From Algoriphagus boseongensis (GTDB lineage Bacteria > Bacteroidota > Bacteroidia > Cytophagales > Cyclobacteriaceae): DNA of 64,000 bases. The stretch lies in the NCBI RefSeq assembly GCF_004362805.1, contig NZ_SNYF01000008.1, positions 124,001 through 188,000 on the forward strand. Direction: 5' to 3'. The position numbers and the translations under genes are program-made. Below are positions 1-9,893 of this stretch, one piece after another (the first letter of the stretch is position 1; the number at the start of each line of letters is the position of its first letter). A model generated the notes under the pieces. That model saw only the letters and a list, made by a program, of their open reading frames with translations. It was not told the origin of the DNA and did not search any database.

Positions 1-237
1 AAGAGCCTGTTTAGAATTATCAGGATTAAATTCTTTTTGGAAAGTCTTGTATCTTTTTTCATTCAACTCGGCCAGATTCTCACTGATATGCATCAATTCA
101 GCGAGGTCTTGAGCTTTTTTCTTTTTCATCACCTGTACCAAAGTCTTAATATCATTGGTAAAGTCTGGATGGGTGAATTCTTGATAATGAGGATTGGAAT
201 AGTCTAAAGTTTTTGCGGGGGAAATCAGAATTAACAT
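1..237 (-). CDS. yaaA: Peroxide stress protein YaaA (UPF0246/DUF328), 5' part only
   Basis: The reverse strand from 237 reads MLILISPAKTLDY followed by about 66 more residues, with no stop before the window edge. The opening and the later stretch ISENLAELNEKR match the N-terminal layout of E. coli YaaA, which begins with nearly the same residues. In that family the protein protects against hydrogen peroxide, by limiting free iron and DNA damage. About two thirds of the protein lies outside the window. The ATG follows the TAG stop of the large upstream gene after a single base, so the two are probably on one transcript and may be translationally coupled. The family call is firm; the role is by homology. 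Confidence 0.87.
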   Translation of the reverse strand, partial: MLILISPAKTLDYSNPHYQEFTHPDFTNDIKTLVQVMKKKKAQDLAELMHISENLAELNEKRYKTFQKEFNPDNSKQAL

Positions 238-238
238 G

Positions 239-3200
239 CTATTGAATAATGGTAATCGCTTTGGTTTCTTTTCGAGTTAGATTTTGGTCTCTGGAAGTAA
301 ACTGCACCACTACAGCATATGTTCCATTTGGTACATTTTTTCCATTATAGGTTCCATCCCAAGGGCAGAATGGTTGTTTGGGTTCGAGATTTTCATGCTC
401 GCAATAGAAAATCAACTCACCCCAACGATTAAAAATAAAGACCTCCACCTCATCAATATATTCGTTGGCGTAGAGAATGAAATTCCGATTGGGGTCTCCC
501 AAAACCACACCGCTTGGATAAATTATTTTAAGCTCGCAATCTTCAAATACCGTAAAAGTTGCAGAATATTCGCAGCCTAGATTATCAGAAACCACCAATT
601 CATAATTGCCTGGAAGGGTAGGTGTAAATATTCCTTCAGTGGAAACTTCCACCCCATTCAGTCTCCAAGAATAATTATCATAGGTTCCAGGATTTATACT
701 GGTGGTCACTCCCTCGACGGCACAAATCGTAAACTCTTCGGGAATCACAGGTGGGATAATAGTGGATTTCACAACCAAACCACTGGCTCTTCCAAGTTCG
801 CAACCTTGTACGCTTCTAAGCAGAACTTCATAGGACCCTTCATTGCTTACTTGCACAATTGGTAAATCATCAAAAGCTGGAATTCTTGTTTTTACCCCAC
901 CATTTACCGAAAACCATTCGATTCCATCGACATTGGTTAAATCAGCATTGACTGCTAAAGTTGTGGAGGTTTGGCTAAAGCAGAATGGTGTGACATCCAA
1001 AGTCACAGGAACAGGGCTTGGAAGCGTTTTAGCTGTGAATGGAATTTCCTGACTGGAGCACAATCCACCTGATGCTGGTTGAACTTCCAAAGAATAATTC
1101 CCATCTCTGCTTGGGACAAAAGTCTGCCTCCTTCCGACGATTACTCCCAAATCATCTTTCCATAGGAAAATGACATCTGCAGGCAAAGCATTAACCAATA
1201 CGGCTTCATACCTCACTCCTGTTTGGCAATCTTCAATCGGTCCTGAAAGCGAGAAATTAATAGGCTGGGTCAGATTGACTACCATTGAGATTTCCAAAGG
1301 ACAATCTATTCCAGCAGGATCCTCGCCTCTTACCGTGTAGGTTCCGCTTTGTGTGAAAGTGAAATTACCGTTGGTGTCAGGTGTCAAAATTCCTCCTGAG
1401 GAATTCCTAGCCGTGTAATTCAAAGGTTTTGGTCCAAGTGGAGTAAAGGAATAGGTTTCACATGCCGTGACGGAAGTTGGTACGGAAAATACCACTTCAA
1501 ACTTTTGCCCAATGCTATATACGGTTGGGTCAGGAATTGAACAACCCGATAGGTCACTTACCTCTACCAAATAATCTCCATAAGGTACCTCTACATCAAA
1601 TGAAGCCTGATTTGGCAGGGGACCAGTAAAGACTTGTCCATTACCTTGTCTTACTATTCTATATTCTCCTTGCTGGGCAATTCCCGAGTTAAACGAGATG
1701 GTAATTAATCCCGGATTTACACCTGTTCCTCCACAGACTTCATCTGCTGTAGCTACAGTAAACTCCAATAATGCAGGAGGATTTAGGTTTTCTACTGTCA
1801 CGGAGGCGGAGTAGAAACAACCGGTCGAATTGTCGGCCTCCACAGTATATACTCCCGGCAAAACTCCAGTAACAGGGATTACATCTCCTGCATTTACATT
1901 TGAGAAAACTAGACTCAATTCTGGAACTCGTACTTCCGAGGCATTGCCTTGCATCTGTATTTCAAACGAACCATCAGGCGTGTTGCAGTCTGTTGCTGGG
2001 TTGGTTGCAGTTAAAGTGAATTGGGGAAGTTCGTTGACCAATAAATCCAACTTTTTCTCTACCACACAACCCGCCAAAATAGGATCCTCTGTCACAAAAA
2101 TGATTTCATATTGACCGGGTCCTGGAAGTGTGTTTACAAACAATTCCAATTCAAAGAACTCACCCAAGGAAACTCTTGTCCCACTTTGATTGAGGTCATA
2201 AAACCATTCCCCAGAGATAGGTGTGTCCGGTGCAAAGGAGACAGTGACATCTTCAAAACAAACTTCAGTGGCACTTTGGGTTAATTCAAATTCAAATGCA
2301 GGGCCTACAAAAACCTCCGCTGAAGAAGGACAGGTTTCAAATAAAAGAGCTTCATCTGGAGAAAGCCCGCTAGGAAGTCTATAAGAAACCTGAACAGTAT
2401 AAATGCTCTCTTCATCCACAATGATGGAATTTGAGTTTTCGTCTCCAAATACTTGTCCAGCAGCATTCGTCCATAAGAAATCATAAAGCCCATCCGAAGG
2501 ATCGTACCCGTCAATAGCAGTTAGTGTAACTGGATTTCCAGCACAAAGAGTTACGTCCGATTCCAAGGTTAATTCAGGTGGGGCAACTACTTCAAATTCG
2601 CCCTCAAACTCAGCATAAGCTACTTCAGCACATCGGTCAACCCTGAGTTCAACTGTATAAATTCCAGGTTCATTGAAGACTTGCTCTAGGCTTTGGAACT
2701 CTTCTCCTGGCCCTCCAAATGCATTCAGAATGACTGTTCCATCATCTTTTGTAATAGTCCAAAAATAGCTGTCGATATCTGGTTCTCCAGCTCCCTCAAA
2801 CAATCCACTTGCTCCAGTGGCTGGATCCAAACACAATCTTGTAGGTAAGGAAAGCGCAGGCTCAGGGATTGAACTTCCTGAATTTTGGACAAAGTTGGGT
2901 AAACCGAGATTCGAGGTACCAGGCATAGGTTCTACAGCATCCAAAGTAAAGGTGCTGGTGCCTGTACAGCCACTTCCAACTTGAATTTGGCCGATTCTAT
3001 TGTCTCCAACTACTGCCACATAAACCTGTCCGTCAGAAGCGATTTGAAGAGCTCCAAGGTTTAAATTGGCAGTACCGCTTACTTGTTTTTTGGTAGAAAG
3101 AATACATGCTTCGCGTTGAGCCCTGGTGGTGGCATTTGCAAAGCAAGCTGGACAGGCTGCCGCATTTGGATCGTCATTATCGACTTGCTTGATTATAAAT

Positions 3201-5752
3201 TCCTCAACTCCCGGCCCTCCATTTCTATAGGAAACCAAGACTCTGTCAGATTCATTGCTGAATTCCAGCCCGTAGATATCTCCATTACAACCCAAATTCA
3301 ATCGGGCGTATTCTTTCATTTTCCCGGTCTTTTGATCAAACTCAAAGATTTCTGCACGATTACATCCTCCTTCTGAAATAGTAACCGCGACCTTGGTTCC
3401 ATCCGGGCTGAACTTCATTGTTCCCACCCCGGAATTAAATCCATGATTACTTCCCACTGAGCTCAAAACAGGTTGTCCAATTCCGTTTGTAGTCACTGGA
3501 TAAGCCCGGAAAGTATTGTTTCCTAGTTCATGAAACATCACCCAAGTCGTATCCCCTGAAGTTATGGCAGCGCTTTGCTCTGTAGATGGACTGAAAAGAA
3601 AATTATTTTTAGTGGAGACATTACCCACTCCCGTCAGATTTTCTGACTTGATATCTACCAAAGAGTAGGAAACAGTACTCGTCCCATTGGCTGAGCTTTG
3701 GGTAGTAAATAGGTAGAATAAAGTCGGCTGTGTAGGAACTCCCACCGCGACGACAGATTGACTGGAAGAATTGTCTCCCCCAATATTGTCCCCATTCTGC
3801 ATCAAATCTCCATTCAAATCCCAAACAGAGGATCCGTCGGTAAAGAACAGAACTTGCCCAGCCTGATCTGAAATAGTAGTCGTACCAGCTGGAATATTTT
3901 GAGGATGTCTTTGAGCAATTGGCCTAGGAACTGGTGCATTTTCATCATCAGGATCCGGATTAAAATCCAAGCCCGCTCCGTCTCCAAAATACCAGATGTT
4001 GTTGGTTTGGTCTGGCACATCCCACATTTTTACGCGAATCTCGGCATAGGCATAGCACTGAGACCCTGGCTCTCTTACCAAAACCCAATACAATCCAGGC
4101 TTACAAATCTCATTAGCCTCCTTACCAATCCATCCCCGGTCTCTTTTGTTGGACCAGAAATATTCGTAATTACTTCCTCCTGCCCCAGGTGCTTCTCCGC
4201 CTTGTTCCCCCTCAGCGGATTGAGCTTGAAGTAGAGGCTCAATATCAAAGCAAGACTCGCAAAGAGTTGTATCGGAAGGAGTAAAATTGGCCTCCAGATT
4301 ATTTTCAGTTAGTGGAATGTCCTTGGAGACATTCTTTTTGGTTCCATCAGCAAATTCGACCGTTAGCGTCACTGAAATACTGGTTCCGGTGGTTGCATCT
4401 TGAGGAATCAAGAAATGTTCTTGCTTAAAATCAGCTGGAAGTGGATTTCCATCCGAATCGGTCAACGGAGGATTAAATTCCCAATTGAAAGAAATAGGTT
4501 GGTAATTCTCAGGAGTTATTTCGCTGGTTAATTGAACCGGGTTATTAGAGCAAGGTTCTTCAGGATCCCAGGTGAAATCAACTGTAGGTTCAATGTCAGC
4601 ATTGGGTGCAAAAGTTGGGAAAATCTTCCCGCAAAAGTCTGTTCCGTTAAATGGATCCTCTTCCAAAGTCACCAAACTCAGGTCAGGTTCATTTGGATTG
4701 GTGACTCGTCCGATAAGTTGTGGCCCCCCAGCCACTTCCTCATAGATATAATACAATTGCCCATCAGGTCCGGTCTTTATGTCAAAGATTTGACTTGGTG
4801 CATTGGGAATGGTGATTTCTTCAGGTGTTGCTGACAGATTATTGCTTGGAACTCGGAAAAGCTGATTTCCCCTAGAGAAATAGATAAAATCTCCATCAGG
4901 GGAAAAATCTGCTCCACCGATTTCACCTGCTCCTCCAGAATTGGAAATGGGCTGTGGGGCTCCAAAATTCCCAGTTGAGGTATCAAATGGAATCACCAAA
5001 ATATCATCTCCAGAATTCTCCGAAATCACTAAAAGACGGCTGTTTTCCTCATCGAAAATGATAGCCTTTGGGGTAAACGGAATCCCCCGGGTATCTTTTT
5101 GATTAAATGATCCTTGGGTTGGAAGAAGCTCTCTTGAAATTAAATTCCCACCTGAAAAGCTGATCAAATAAGAAGGTGAAGCAGAAATTTTTACCACTAA
5201 GAGCGCTCCTTGACCAGGCCCAATAGCCTGGTCTTTGGCGATTACTTCTCCCAATGGCCTCTCATTTCCAGTTGCCTGTCCTGGGGCATTCATGTCCACT
5301 ACCGCGTATTGAAGCTGACCTCCAGGGGAAAGGTAGAAAATGTAGAAAAGCTTGTTTCCGTTTGGGTTATATTCTAAAAATCCTGTTGCTACTTTTTGTC
5401 TTCCGTCAATGTCTCCATTTAATCCGGGAGCACTTCCCTCTAAAGGATTTGAGCCGAAATCGTAGACTAATTCGCCATTGGTTAAGAAAAGGGGTTGGCC
5501 AGTAATTGGGTCAATTGCTAGCGCATTATTATTGGCCCCTACCAAAACTGTGGATGGCAAGGTTTGAACATTTGGACTGCCACCCTTCCCAAAAGAAAGG
5601 TAATTATTGTCGCTTCCCGGACAATAACCAAAAATCCATTCGTTCTCATTAAAGCCCTGACCATAAGACGGGGCATTCATTCCTACCAAAATCAAAAAAA
5701 GTGACTTGGTAAAAATTAAAATGAATCTTATGGAAATCGGGATGCTTTTCAT
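239..5752 (-). CDS. Giant secreted protein with beta-propeller and PKD/Ig-like domains and T9SS type B sorting domain
   Basis: A 1837-residue protein starting with a signal peptide (about residues 1-32). Two similar modules (about 33-390 and 580-970) each open with a W-x-FG aromatic motif and contain repeated propeller-like blades. A PKD-like domain lies between them, near 395-490. Several PKD/Ig-like beta-sandwich repeats with paired cysteines fill about 985-1740. The last 95 residues have the gliding-motility CHU_C pattern (FNRWGELIF, then WDG, then NGTY), which marks cargo for the type IX secretion system as a type B C-terminal domain. The product is probably exported across the outer membrane and may be an adhesin or surface protein. 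Its binding target cannot be read from the sequence. The divergent neighbour is a PorP/SprF protein, the usual partner of type B cargo. Confidence 0.88.
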   Translation of the reverse strand: MKSIPISIRFILIFTKSLFLILVGMNAPSYGQGFNENEWIFGYCPGSDNNYLSFGKGGSPNVQTLPSTVLVGANNNALAIDPITGQPLFLTNGELVYDFGSNPLEGSAPGLNGDIDGRQKVATGFLEYNPNGNKLFYIFYLSPGGQLQYAVVDMNAPGQATGNERPLGEVIAKDQAIGPGQGALLVVKISASPSYLISFSGGNLISRELLPTQGSFNQKDTRGIPFTPKAIIFDEENSRLLVISENSGDDILVIPFDTSTGNFGAPQPISNSGGAGEIGGADFSPDGDFIYFSRGNQLFRVPSNNLSATPEEITIPNAPSQIFDIKTGPDGQLYYIYEEVAGGPQLIGRVTNPNEPDLSLVTLEEDPFNGTDFCGKIFPTFAPNADIEPTVDFTWDPEEPCSNNPVQLTSEITPENYQPISFNWEFNPPLTDSDGNPLPADFKQEHFLIPQDATTGTSISVTLTVEFADGTKKNVSKDIPLTENNLEANFTPSDTTLCESCFDIEPLLQAQSAEGEQGGEAPGAGGSNYEYFWSNKRDRGWIGKEANEICKPGLYWVLVREPGSQCYAYAEIRVKMWDVPDQTNNIWYFGDGAGLDFNPDPDDENAPVPRPIAQRHPQNIPAGTTTISDQAGQVLFFTDGSSVWDLNGDLMQNGDNIGGDNSSSQSVVAVGVPTQPTLFYLFTTQSSANGTSTVSYSLVDIKSENLTGVGNVSTKNNFLFSPSTEQSAAITSGDTTWVMFHELGNNTFRAYPVTTNGIGQPVLSSVGSNHGFNSGVGTMKFSPDGTKVAVTISEGGCNRAEIFEFDQKTGKMKEYARLNLGCNGDIYGLEFSNESDRVLVSYRNGGPGVEEFIIKQVDNDDPNAAACPACFANATTRAQREACILSTKKQVSGTANLNLGALQIASDGQVYVAVVGDNRIGQIQVGSGCTGTSTFTLDAVEPMPGTSNLGLPNFVQNSGSSIPEPALSLPTRLCLDPATGASGLFEGAGEPDIDSYFWTITKDDGTVILNAFGGPGEEFQSLEQVFNEPGIYTVELRVDRCAEVAYAEFEGEFEVVAPPELTLESDVTLCAGNPVTLTAIDGYDPSDGLYDFLWTNAAGQVFGDENSNSIIVDEESIYTVQVSYRLPSGLSPDEALLFETCPSSAEVFVGPAFEFELTQSATEVCFEDVTVSFAPDTPISGEWFYDLNQSGTRVSLGEFFELELFVNTLPGPGQYEIIFVTEDPILAGCVVEKKLDLLVNELPQFTLTATNPATDCNTPDGSFEIQMQGNASEVRVPELSLVFSNVNAGDVIPVTGVLPGVYTVEADNSTGCFYSASVTVENLNPPALLEFTVATADEVCGGTGVNPGLITISFNSGIAQQGEYRIVRQGNGQVFTGPLPNQASFDVEVPYGDYLVEVSDLSGCSIPDPTVYSIGQKFEVVFSVPTSVTACETYSFTPLGPKPLNYTARNSSGGILTPDTNGNFTFTQSGTYTVRGEDPAGIDCPLEISMVVNLTQPINFSLSGPIEDCQTGVRYEAVLVNALPADVIFLWKDDLGVIVGRRQTFVPSRDGNYSLEVQPASGGLCSSQEIPFTAKTLPSPVPVTLDVTPFCFSQTSTTLAVNADLTNVDGIEWFSVNGGVKTRIPAFDDLPIVQVSNEGSYEVLLRSVQGCELGRASGLVVKSTIIPPVIPEEFTICAVEGVTTSINPGTYDNYSWRLNGVEVSTEGIFTPTLPGNYELVVSDNLGCEYSATFTVFEDCELKIIYPSGVVLGDPNRNFILYANEYIDEVEVFIFNRWGELIFYCEHENLEPKQPFCPWDGTYNGKNVPNGTYAVVVQFTSRDQNLTRKETKAITIIQ

Positions 5753-5834
5753 ATTTTTCGAACTGCTTTCTAAAACAACCTATCGTCGAAAACGTTCTAG
5801 AAGCTACTTGACATTCAAATAAACGAACAATTCC

Positions 5835-6881
5835 TTGTTACGGTCTCTGCTTCACTTGGTTTTTTTTGCAACACTTACGGCAGCTCTTTCATTTAGAGCT
5901 TTTGCCCAAGATCCGCAATATAGCCAGTATTATGCAGCCCCTCTCTATCTAAACCCAGCCATGGCAGGGGGAGAACTTACCGGTAGGGTTGGTTTCAACT
6001 ACCGAAACCAGTGGCCTTCCATTGATGCTCAATTCACCACTTTCTCGGCCTATTACGATACTTACCTTCCTGACTACAACAGCGGAATAGGCTTTCATGT
6101 TATGCAGGATACTGAAGGGGCAGCAAAATTAAGATCGACTTCCATTTCTGCGATGTATTCTTATGAGTTGAAATTGGGTGAAAACTCCTACTTCAGACCG
6201 GGATTCCAGGCCAGTTATATTCGAAGAGAAATTGGCTTTTATGAAAACTTGGTTTTTGCCAACCAAATCAACCCCAGTGATCCCTTTGGCCCAACCCTAC
6301 CCGGTTCAGATATTCCAGGTTTAGGTGATCCTGTTGGATTACTTTCACTTTCCGTGGGTGGATTATTTTTTACAGAAAATATGTGGGCTGGTGTTTCTGC
6401 TCATCATGTGAATGAACCCAATCAATCTTTTATTGATGGAATTAGCCCGCTTCCGATGAAGTTGTCCTTCCATGCAGGATACAGAATTGATTTGGGAGAG
6501 GGATCTATGAGAGGTGATTTTACCCACATGAGAAAACAAAGATCATTGACTCCTACAGTCAATTACAAAATGCAAGGGCCTTTTGAGCAACTTGACTTAG
6601 GTGCCTATTTGTATTTGGAACCAATTGTTTTCGGTCTTTGGTACCGAGGATTACCATACAAGCCAGTTGAAAACCAAAGTAACCGTGACGCAGTTGTTAT
6701 GATGGTTGGGGTGAATCTACTCTCAGGGCTTAATATCGGATACAGTTTTGACTACACTGTGTCCCAATTGGGAATCCAGTCTGGCGGGGCGCATGAATTG
6801 AGCCTTTCCTGGACCTTGCCTAATAGCTATCAAGGAAAGCCTTCTAGACGGGATACCATCCTTCCTTGTCCAAAATTCTAA
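5835..6881 (+). CDS. PorP/SprF family type IX secretion outer-membrane protein
   Basis: A 348-residue protein with a signal peptide ending near AFAQ, then the family opening DPQYSQYYAAPLYLNPAMAG and a beta-rich body expected to form an outer-membrane barrel. PorP/SprF proteins sit beside genes for type B cargo and are needed in gliding bacteria to secrete or attach that cargo. It lies head to head with the large CHU_C protein, 82 bases away, so the pair probably works together. The best start is TTG at 5835: the frame is closed by a stop at 5820 and no ATG precedes the signal peptide. The family call is strong; pairing with the neighbour is inference from position. Confidence 0.85.
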   Translation: MLRSLLHLVFFATLTAALSFRAFAQDPQYSQYYAAPLYLNPAMAGGELTGRVGFNYRNQWPSIDAQFTTFSAYYDTYLPDYNSGIGFHVMQDTEGAAKLRSTSISAMYSYELKLGENSYFRPGFQASYIRREIGFYENLVFANQINPSDPFGPTLPGSDIPGLGDPVGLLSLSVGGLFFTENMWAGVSAHHVNEPNQSFIDGISPLPMKLSFHAGYRIDLGEGSMRGDFTHMRKQRSLTPTVNYKMQGPFEQLDLGAYLYLEPIVFGLWYRGLPYKPVENQSNRDAVVMMVGVNLLSGLNIGYSFDYTVSQLGIQSGGAHELSLSWTLPNSYQGKPSRRDTILPCPKF

Positions 6882-6890
6882 TCAATTTTT

Positions 6891-8123
6891 ATGGGTGCAG
6901 AAAGTTTGAACTACCTGTTGGTGGGTGTTTTGGTATTTGGGTTTTTGATCAGAAAAACGCTCAAATATCTTAACATCAAAAATCCTGTTCCTAGAATTCC
7001 CGACACACTTGCTGAATATCTCAGCCAAGAAAAATTAGAGGAATCCAAAGCCTATCAAAAGGATAATTTCCGGTTTGGTTTGGTGACTGGAACATTTTCA
7101 TTTCTGTTGACTCTTTTCTTTATTTATCAGGGCTGGTTTGGTTGGATTGATACTTGGCTGGCAGGCTATGGGTGGAATCCTTTAATCAAGTCCCTTGCCT
7201 TCTTTGGATTGATTTTTATCGGTTCGGATATCTTGAGTTTGCCGTTCGATTACTATTCGACTTTTGTGATCGAGGAAAAATACGGATTCAACAAAACTAC
7301 GATAAGTACATTTTTTAAGGATAAGATCAAGGGGTACGTACTCTCAATCCTTGTTGGCGGTGGTTTGTTAATGGTTTTTCTTTGGCTGATTCACCAAATG
7401 GGAAAAGACTTTTGGTGGCAGTTTTGGGTCATTGCTACCGTGTTTATGGTTGTAGTCAACCTGTTTTACACCGCTTGGATTTTGCCTTTGTTCAATAAGT
7501 TGACTCCATTGGAGGAAGGCGAATTGAAAAATAAAATCGTGAGCTATGCCAAGTCCGTGGATTTTCCTTTGGATAATATTTTCATTATTGACGGTAGTAA
7601 GCGTTCGGCAAAAGCAAATGCGTTTTTTTCTGGCTTTGGGAGGAGAAAAAAAGTGGTGCTCTACGATACACTTTTAGAACAGCACCCACCGGAGGAAATT
7701 GTGGCCGTTTTGGCGCATGAAATTGGACATTATAAAAAGAAGCATATCCTATTGGGGATGATTACATCTATTCTTCAGATAGGACTGATGTTGTTTCTTT
7801 TGGCTCAATTTATTTTCTCTGAAACCATGAGTCTTGCTCTTGGAGGTCAAGCCTGGTCTGCCGAGTTGAACATTATTGGCTTTACCATGCTTTTCACCCC
7901 GATTTCGATGATTTTGGGAATTGGAATGAATTGGCTGAGTAGAAAGAATGAATTTGAGGCAGATGCTTTTGCAAAAGAAACGTACAGCGGAGCTCCTTTG
8001 GCAGAGGCTTTGAAAACCCTTTCCGTAAAAAGCCTAAGCAATATCAATCCTCATCCTTGGTTTGTCTTCGTCAATTATTCTCATCCGCCTCTTTTGGAGC
8101 GGTTGGAGAGATTAGAGAATTGA
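6891..8123 (+). CDS. M48 family metallopeptidase, Ste24/CAAX protease type
   Basis: A 410-residue integral membrane zinc protease. It has N-terminal membrane helices, the zinc motif HEIGH at residues 276-280, two further hydrophobic segments, and the third-ligand motif NEFEAD with Glu354 as the probable ligand. Overall length and the order of helices match Ste24p-type CAAX endopeptidases rather than the shorter HtpX. Bacteria lack prenylated proteins, so its likely work is membrane protein quality control. It starts nine bases after the PorP/SprF gene and may share its transcript, although the functions look unrelated. A strong terminator follows. Confidence 0.9.
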   Translation: MGAESLNYLLVGVLVFGFLIRKTLKYLNIKNPVPRIPDTLAEYLSQEKLEESKAYQKDNFRFGLVTGTFSFLLTLFFIYQGWFGWIDTWLAGYGWNPLIKSLAFFGLIFIGSDILSLPFDYYSTFVIEEKYGFNKTTISTFFKDKIKGYVLSILVGGGLLMVFLWLIHQMGKDFWWQFWVIATVFMVVVNLFYTAWILPLFNKLTPLEEGELKNKIVSYAKSVDFPLDNIFIIDGSKRSAKANAFFSGFGRRKKVVLYDTLLEQHPPEEIVAVLAHEIGHYKKKHILLGMITSILQIGLMLFLLAQFIFSETMSLALGGQAWSAELNIIGFTMLFTPISMILGIGMNWLSRKNEFEADAFAKETYSGAPLAEALKTLSVKSLSNINPHPWFVFVNYSHPPLLERLERLEN

Positions 8124-8204
8124 AAGACTAGAAAATTAGAAATCTTATTCAGTCCATTTTTGATCCTAAAAATCAAGGTTTGAGTTTTAGAAGTATTAAA
8201 ATTA

Positions 8205-8233
8205 AAAAACCGCTAGGCACTCCAGCGGTTTTT
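8205..8233. terminator. Bidirectional rho-independent terminator
   Basis: A perfect 10-bp stem (8205-8214 with 8224-8233) encloses a 9-base loop. A-rich and T-rich ends on the two sides let it act in both directions. It sits between the convergent M48 protease gene and the Gfo/Idh gene. Confidence 0.85.
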
Positions 8234-8273
8234 GATTTCTTATGTCTAGTGTCTTAAATCTATTTTCTAAAGG

Positions 8274-9698
8274 CTAAACCCTATAAAACTCTTCCCAGCC
8301 TTTTCTCGGAGGCATTCCTGCTAAAACCTGATTCGCAAGCGGGTTATTGGTAATCTGACGGGTCTCTCTGTCGAATTCCAATTTTACACCCATCTGTTGG
8401 GCCATTACTCCCAAGCAGAATACCTGACTTAATGGTCCTGCGATTTCGAAAGGAGATCTTGTTTTCTCCTCGCCTTTACAAGCTTTAAGGAAATTTGCAA
8501 AGTGATTGGAAGTACTTTCAGGTACTTCCGGAAGTTTAGATTCCCATTCTTTGGCCTTTTCCGTCGGAATGATAGAAAGCGTACTTCCATGTGAGCCACC
8601 CTTAAAGGTTAACTCTTTACTGTAGATAATCTTACCGGGATTGAGTTTGGCAGGCTGGATTTGTCCGTTGCTTGGCGGTGGAATATTCGGGTCTAATTCA
8701 GACACACCGTATCCATCGGGTACAGCAGGAATATTATCCAATCCATCATACCAAGTGATTGTCAAAGGAGGCATTGCTTCCCTTGCCGGGAATTTGAACT
8801 CCAAAGTGGTCGACATCGGATAGAAGAACATGTTATGTCCACTTAGCTTGGTGGGGTTGATTTCGTAAGGCAATCCCAAATCCAAAAATTCATGGGCAGT
8901 ATCGATGATATGAGCTCCCCAGTCTCCTAGGGCACCCATTCCAAAGTCATACCAGCATCTCCACTGCCCGTTGTGGTAATCTTTATTAAATGCATGAGGT
9001 CTTGCCTGACTTGTCCATACGTCCCAATCCAAGGTGGAGGGGATAGGTTCGGCCGCCGGGAAACTTGAAATATTGGGATCCCATCCGTGCCATCTTCTTC
9101 GGCTATTCATATGGGCAGTGATCGCAGTGACATCTTTGATAATTCCTGCTTCTTTCCAGGCCTTAAATTGAAAATAGTTGCCTTCCGAATGTCCCTGATT
9201 ACCCATTTGGGTGACTAGCTTGGGATTCTTTTTTGCGGCAGCCATCATCAGGTCTACTTCCTGAAAAGTTCGAGCCATGGGTTTTTCTACATAGACATGC
9301 TTTCCTTCTGCCAAAGCCATCATAGTCACCGGAAAGTGTGAAAAGTCCGGGGTTGCGATGCTCACAGCTTCAAACTCACCTCCGATTTCATCAAACATTT
9401 TTCGGAAGTCCTGATATTTTTTCGCGTTAGGGAACATATTCATCACTTCAAGCGTCTGCTTGGCTCCCATGTCTACATCGCAAAGGGCTACGATATTGCA
9501 AAGTCCAGTTTTATCTAGGGCCTTGATGATTTCATTTCCTCTATTTCCGATTCCTACACAAGCCAAATTTACTTTGTCGGATGGGGCAACATAGCCCATT
9601 GATTTCCCCAATACTGAAGGTGAAATCACCGAAATTCCTGAAAGCCCCAGAGCTGCTGTGGCTCCGGTTTTTAAAAAGTTTCTTCTATTTGTTTTCAT
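8274..9698 (-). CDS. Gfo/Idh/MocA family oxidoreductase with Tat signal
   Basis: A 474-residue NAD(P)-dependent sugar oxidoreductase. The N-terminus NRRNFLKTGATAALGL is a twin-arginine signal, so it is probably exported folded with its cofactor. The Rossmann fold follows (ACVGIGNRGNEI near 45-56), then VEKPMA near 140, the EKP motif of the family. The C-terminal half is the larger beta-sheet domain. Members oxidise or reduce sugars, inositols or glycoside 3-positions; the substrate is not readable here. It is divergent from a phytanoyl-CoA dioxygenase, ThuA and sugar-isomerase operon, a common neighbourhood for sugar-derivative catabolism in Bacteroidota. The direction of the reaction and the cofactor are unknown. 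Confidence 0.88.
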   Translation of the reverse strand: MKTNRRNFLKTGATAALGLSGISVISPSVLGKSMGYVAPSDKVNLACVGIGNRGNEIIKALDKTGLCNIVALCDVDMGAKQTLEVMNMFPNAKKYQDFRKMFDEIGGEFEAVSIATPDFSHFPVTMMALAEGKHVYVEKPMARTFQEVDLMMAAAKKNPKLVTQMGNQGHSEGNYFQFKAWKEAGIIKDVTAITAHMNSRRRWHGWDPNISSFPAAEPIPSTLDWDVWTSQARPHAFNKDYHNGQWRCWYDFGMGALGDWGAHIIDTAHEFLDLGLPYEINPTKLSGHNMFFYPMSTTLEFKFPAREAMPPLTITWYDGLDNIPAVPDGYGVSELDPNIPPPSNGQIQPAKLNPGKIIYSKELTFKGGSHGSTLSIIPTEKAKEWESKLPEVPESTSNHFANFLKACKGEEKTRSPFEIAGPLSQVFCLGVMAQQMGVKLEFDRETRQITNNPLANQVLAGMPPRKGWEEFYRV

Positions 9699-9802
9699 AA
9701 AGAGGTTAGTGGAATGGGTTAACTCGTTAATGATTAGGGCAATTTTACATTTCTAATCTACTTAGATATCCTCATTTTTTTAAAGGTGAAACAGTTTAAT
9801 AA

Positions 9803-9816
9803 CGGAATCGATACCG
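9803..9816. promoter_or_regulatory. CG-centred palindrome, candidate LacI-type operator
   Basis: A 14-base imperfect palindrome (12 of 14 positions symmetric) with CpG at its exact centre lies in the divergent spacer, 78 bases before the dioxygenase start. LacI-family operators have this form. No LacI gene is in the window, so this is only a candidate site. Confidence 0.3.
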
Positions 9817-9893
9817 AAACCCATTTTGATGAACCATGATAGCACCAAGTCCAAAATTTCTTATCTTTTTACCGCTCAATAAACCCAAGCCTC

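Noticed and set aside
9719-9730. TTAAC-TC-GTTAA palindrome upstream of the Gfo/Idh gene
   Set aside because: Only five-base arms in AT-rich DNA; too short to call an operator.
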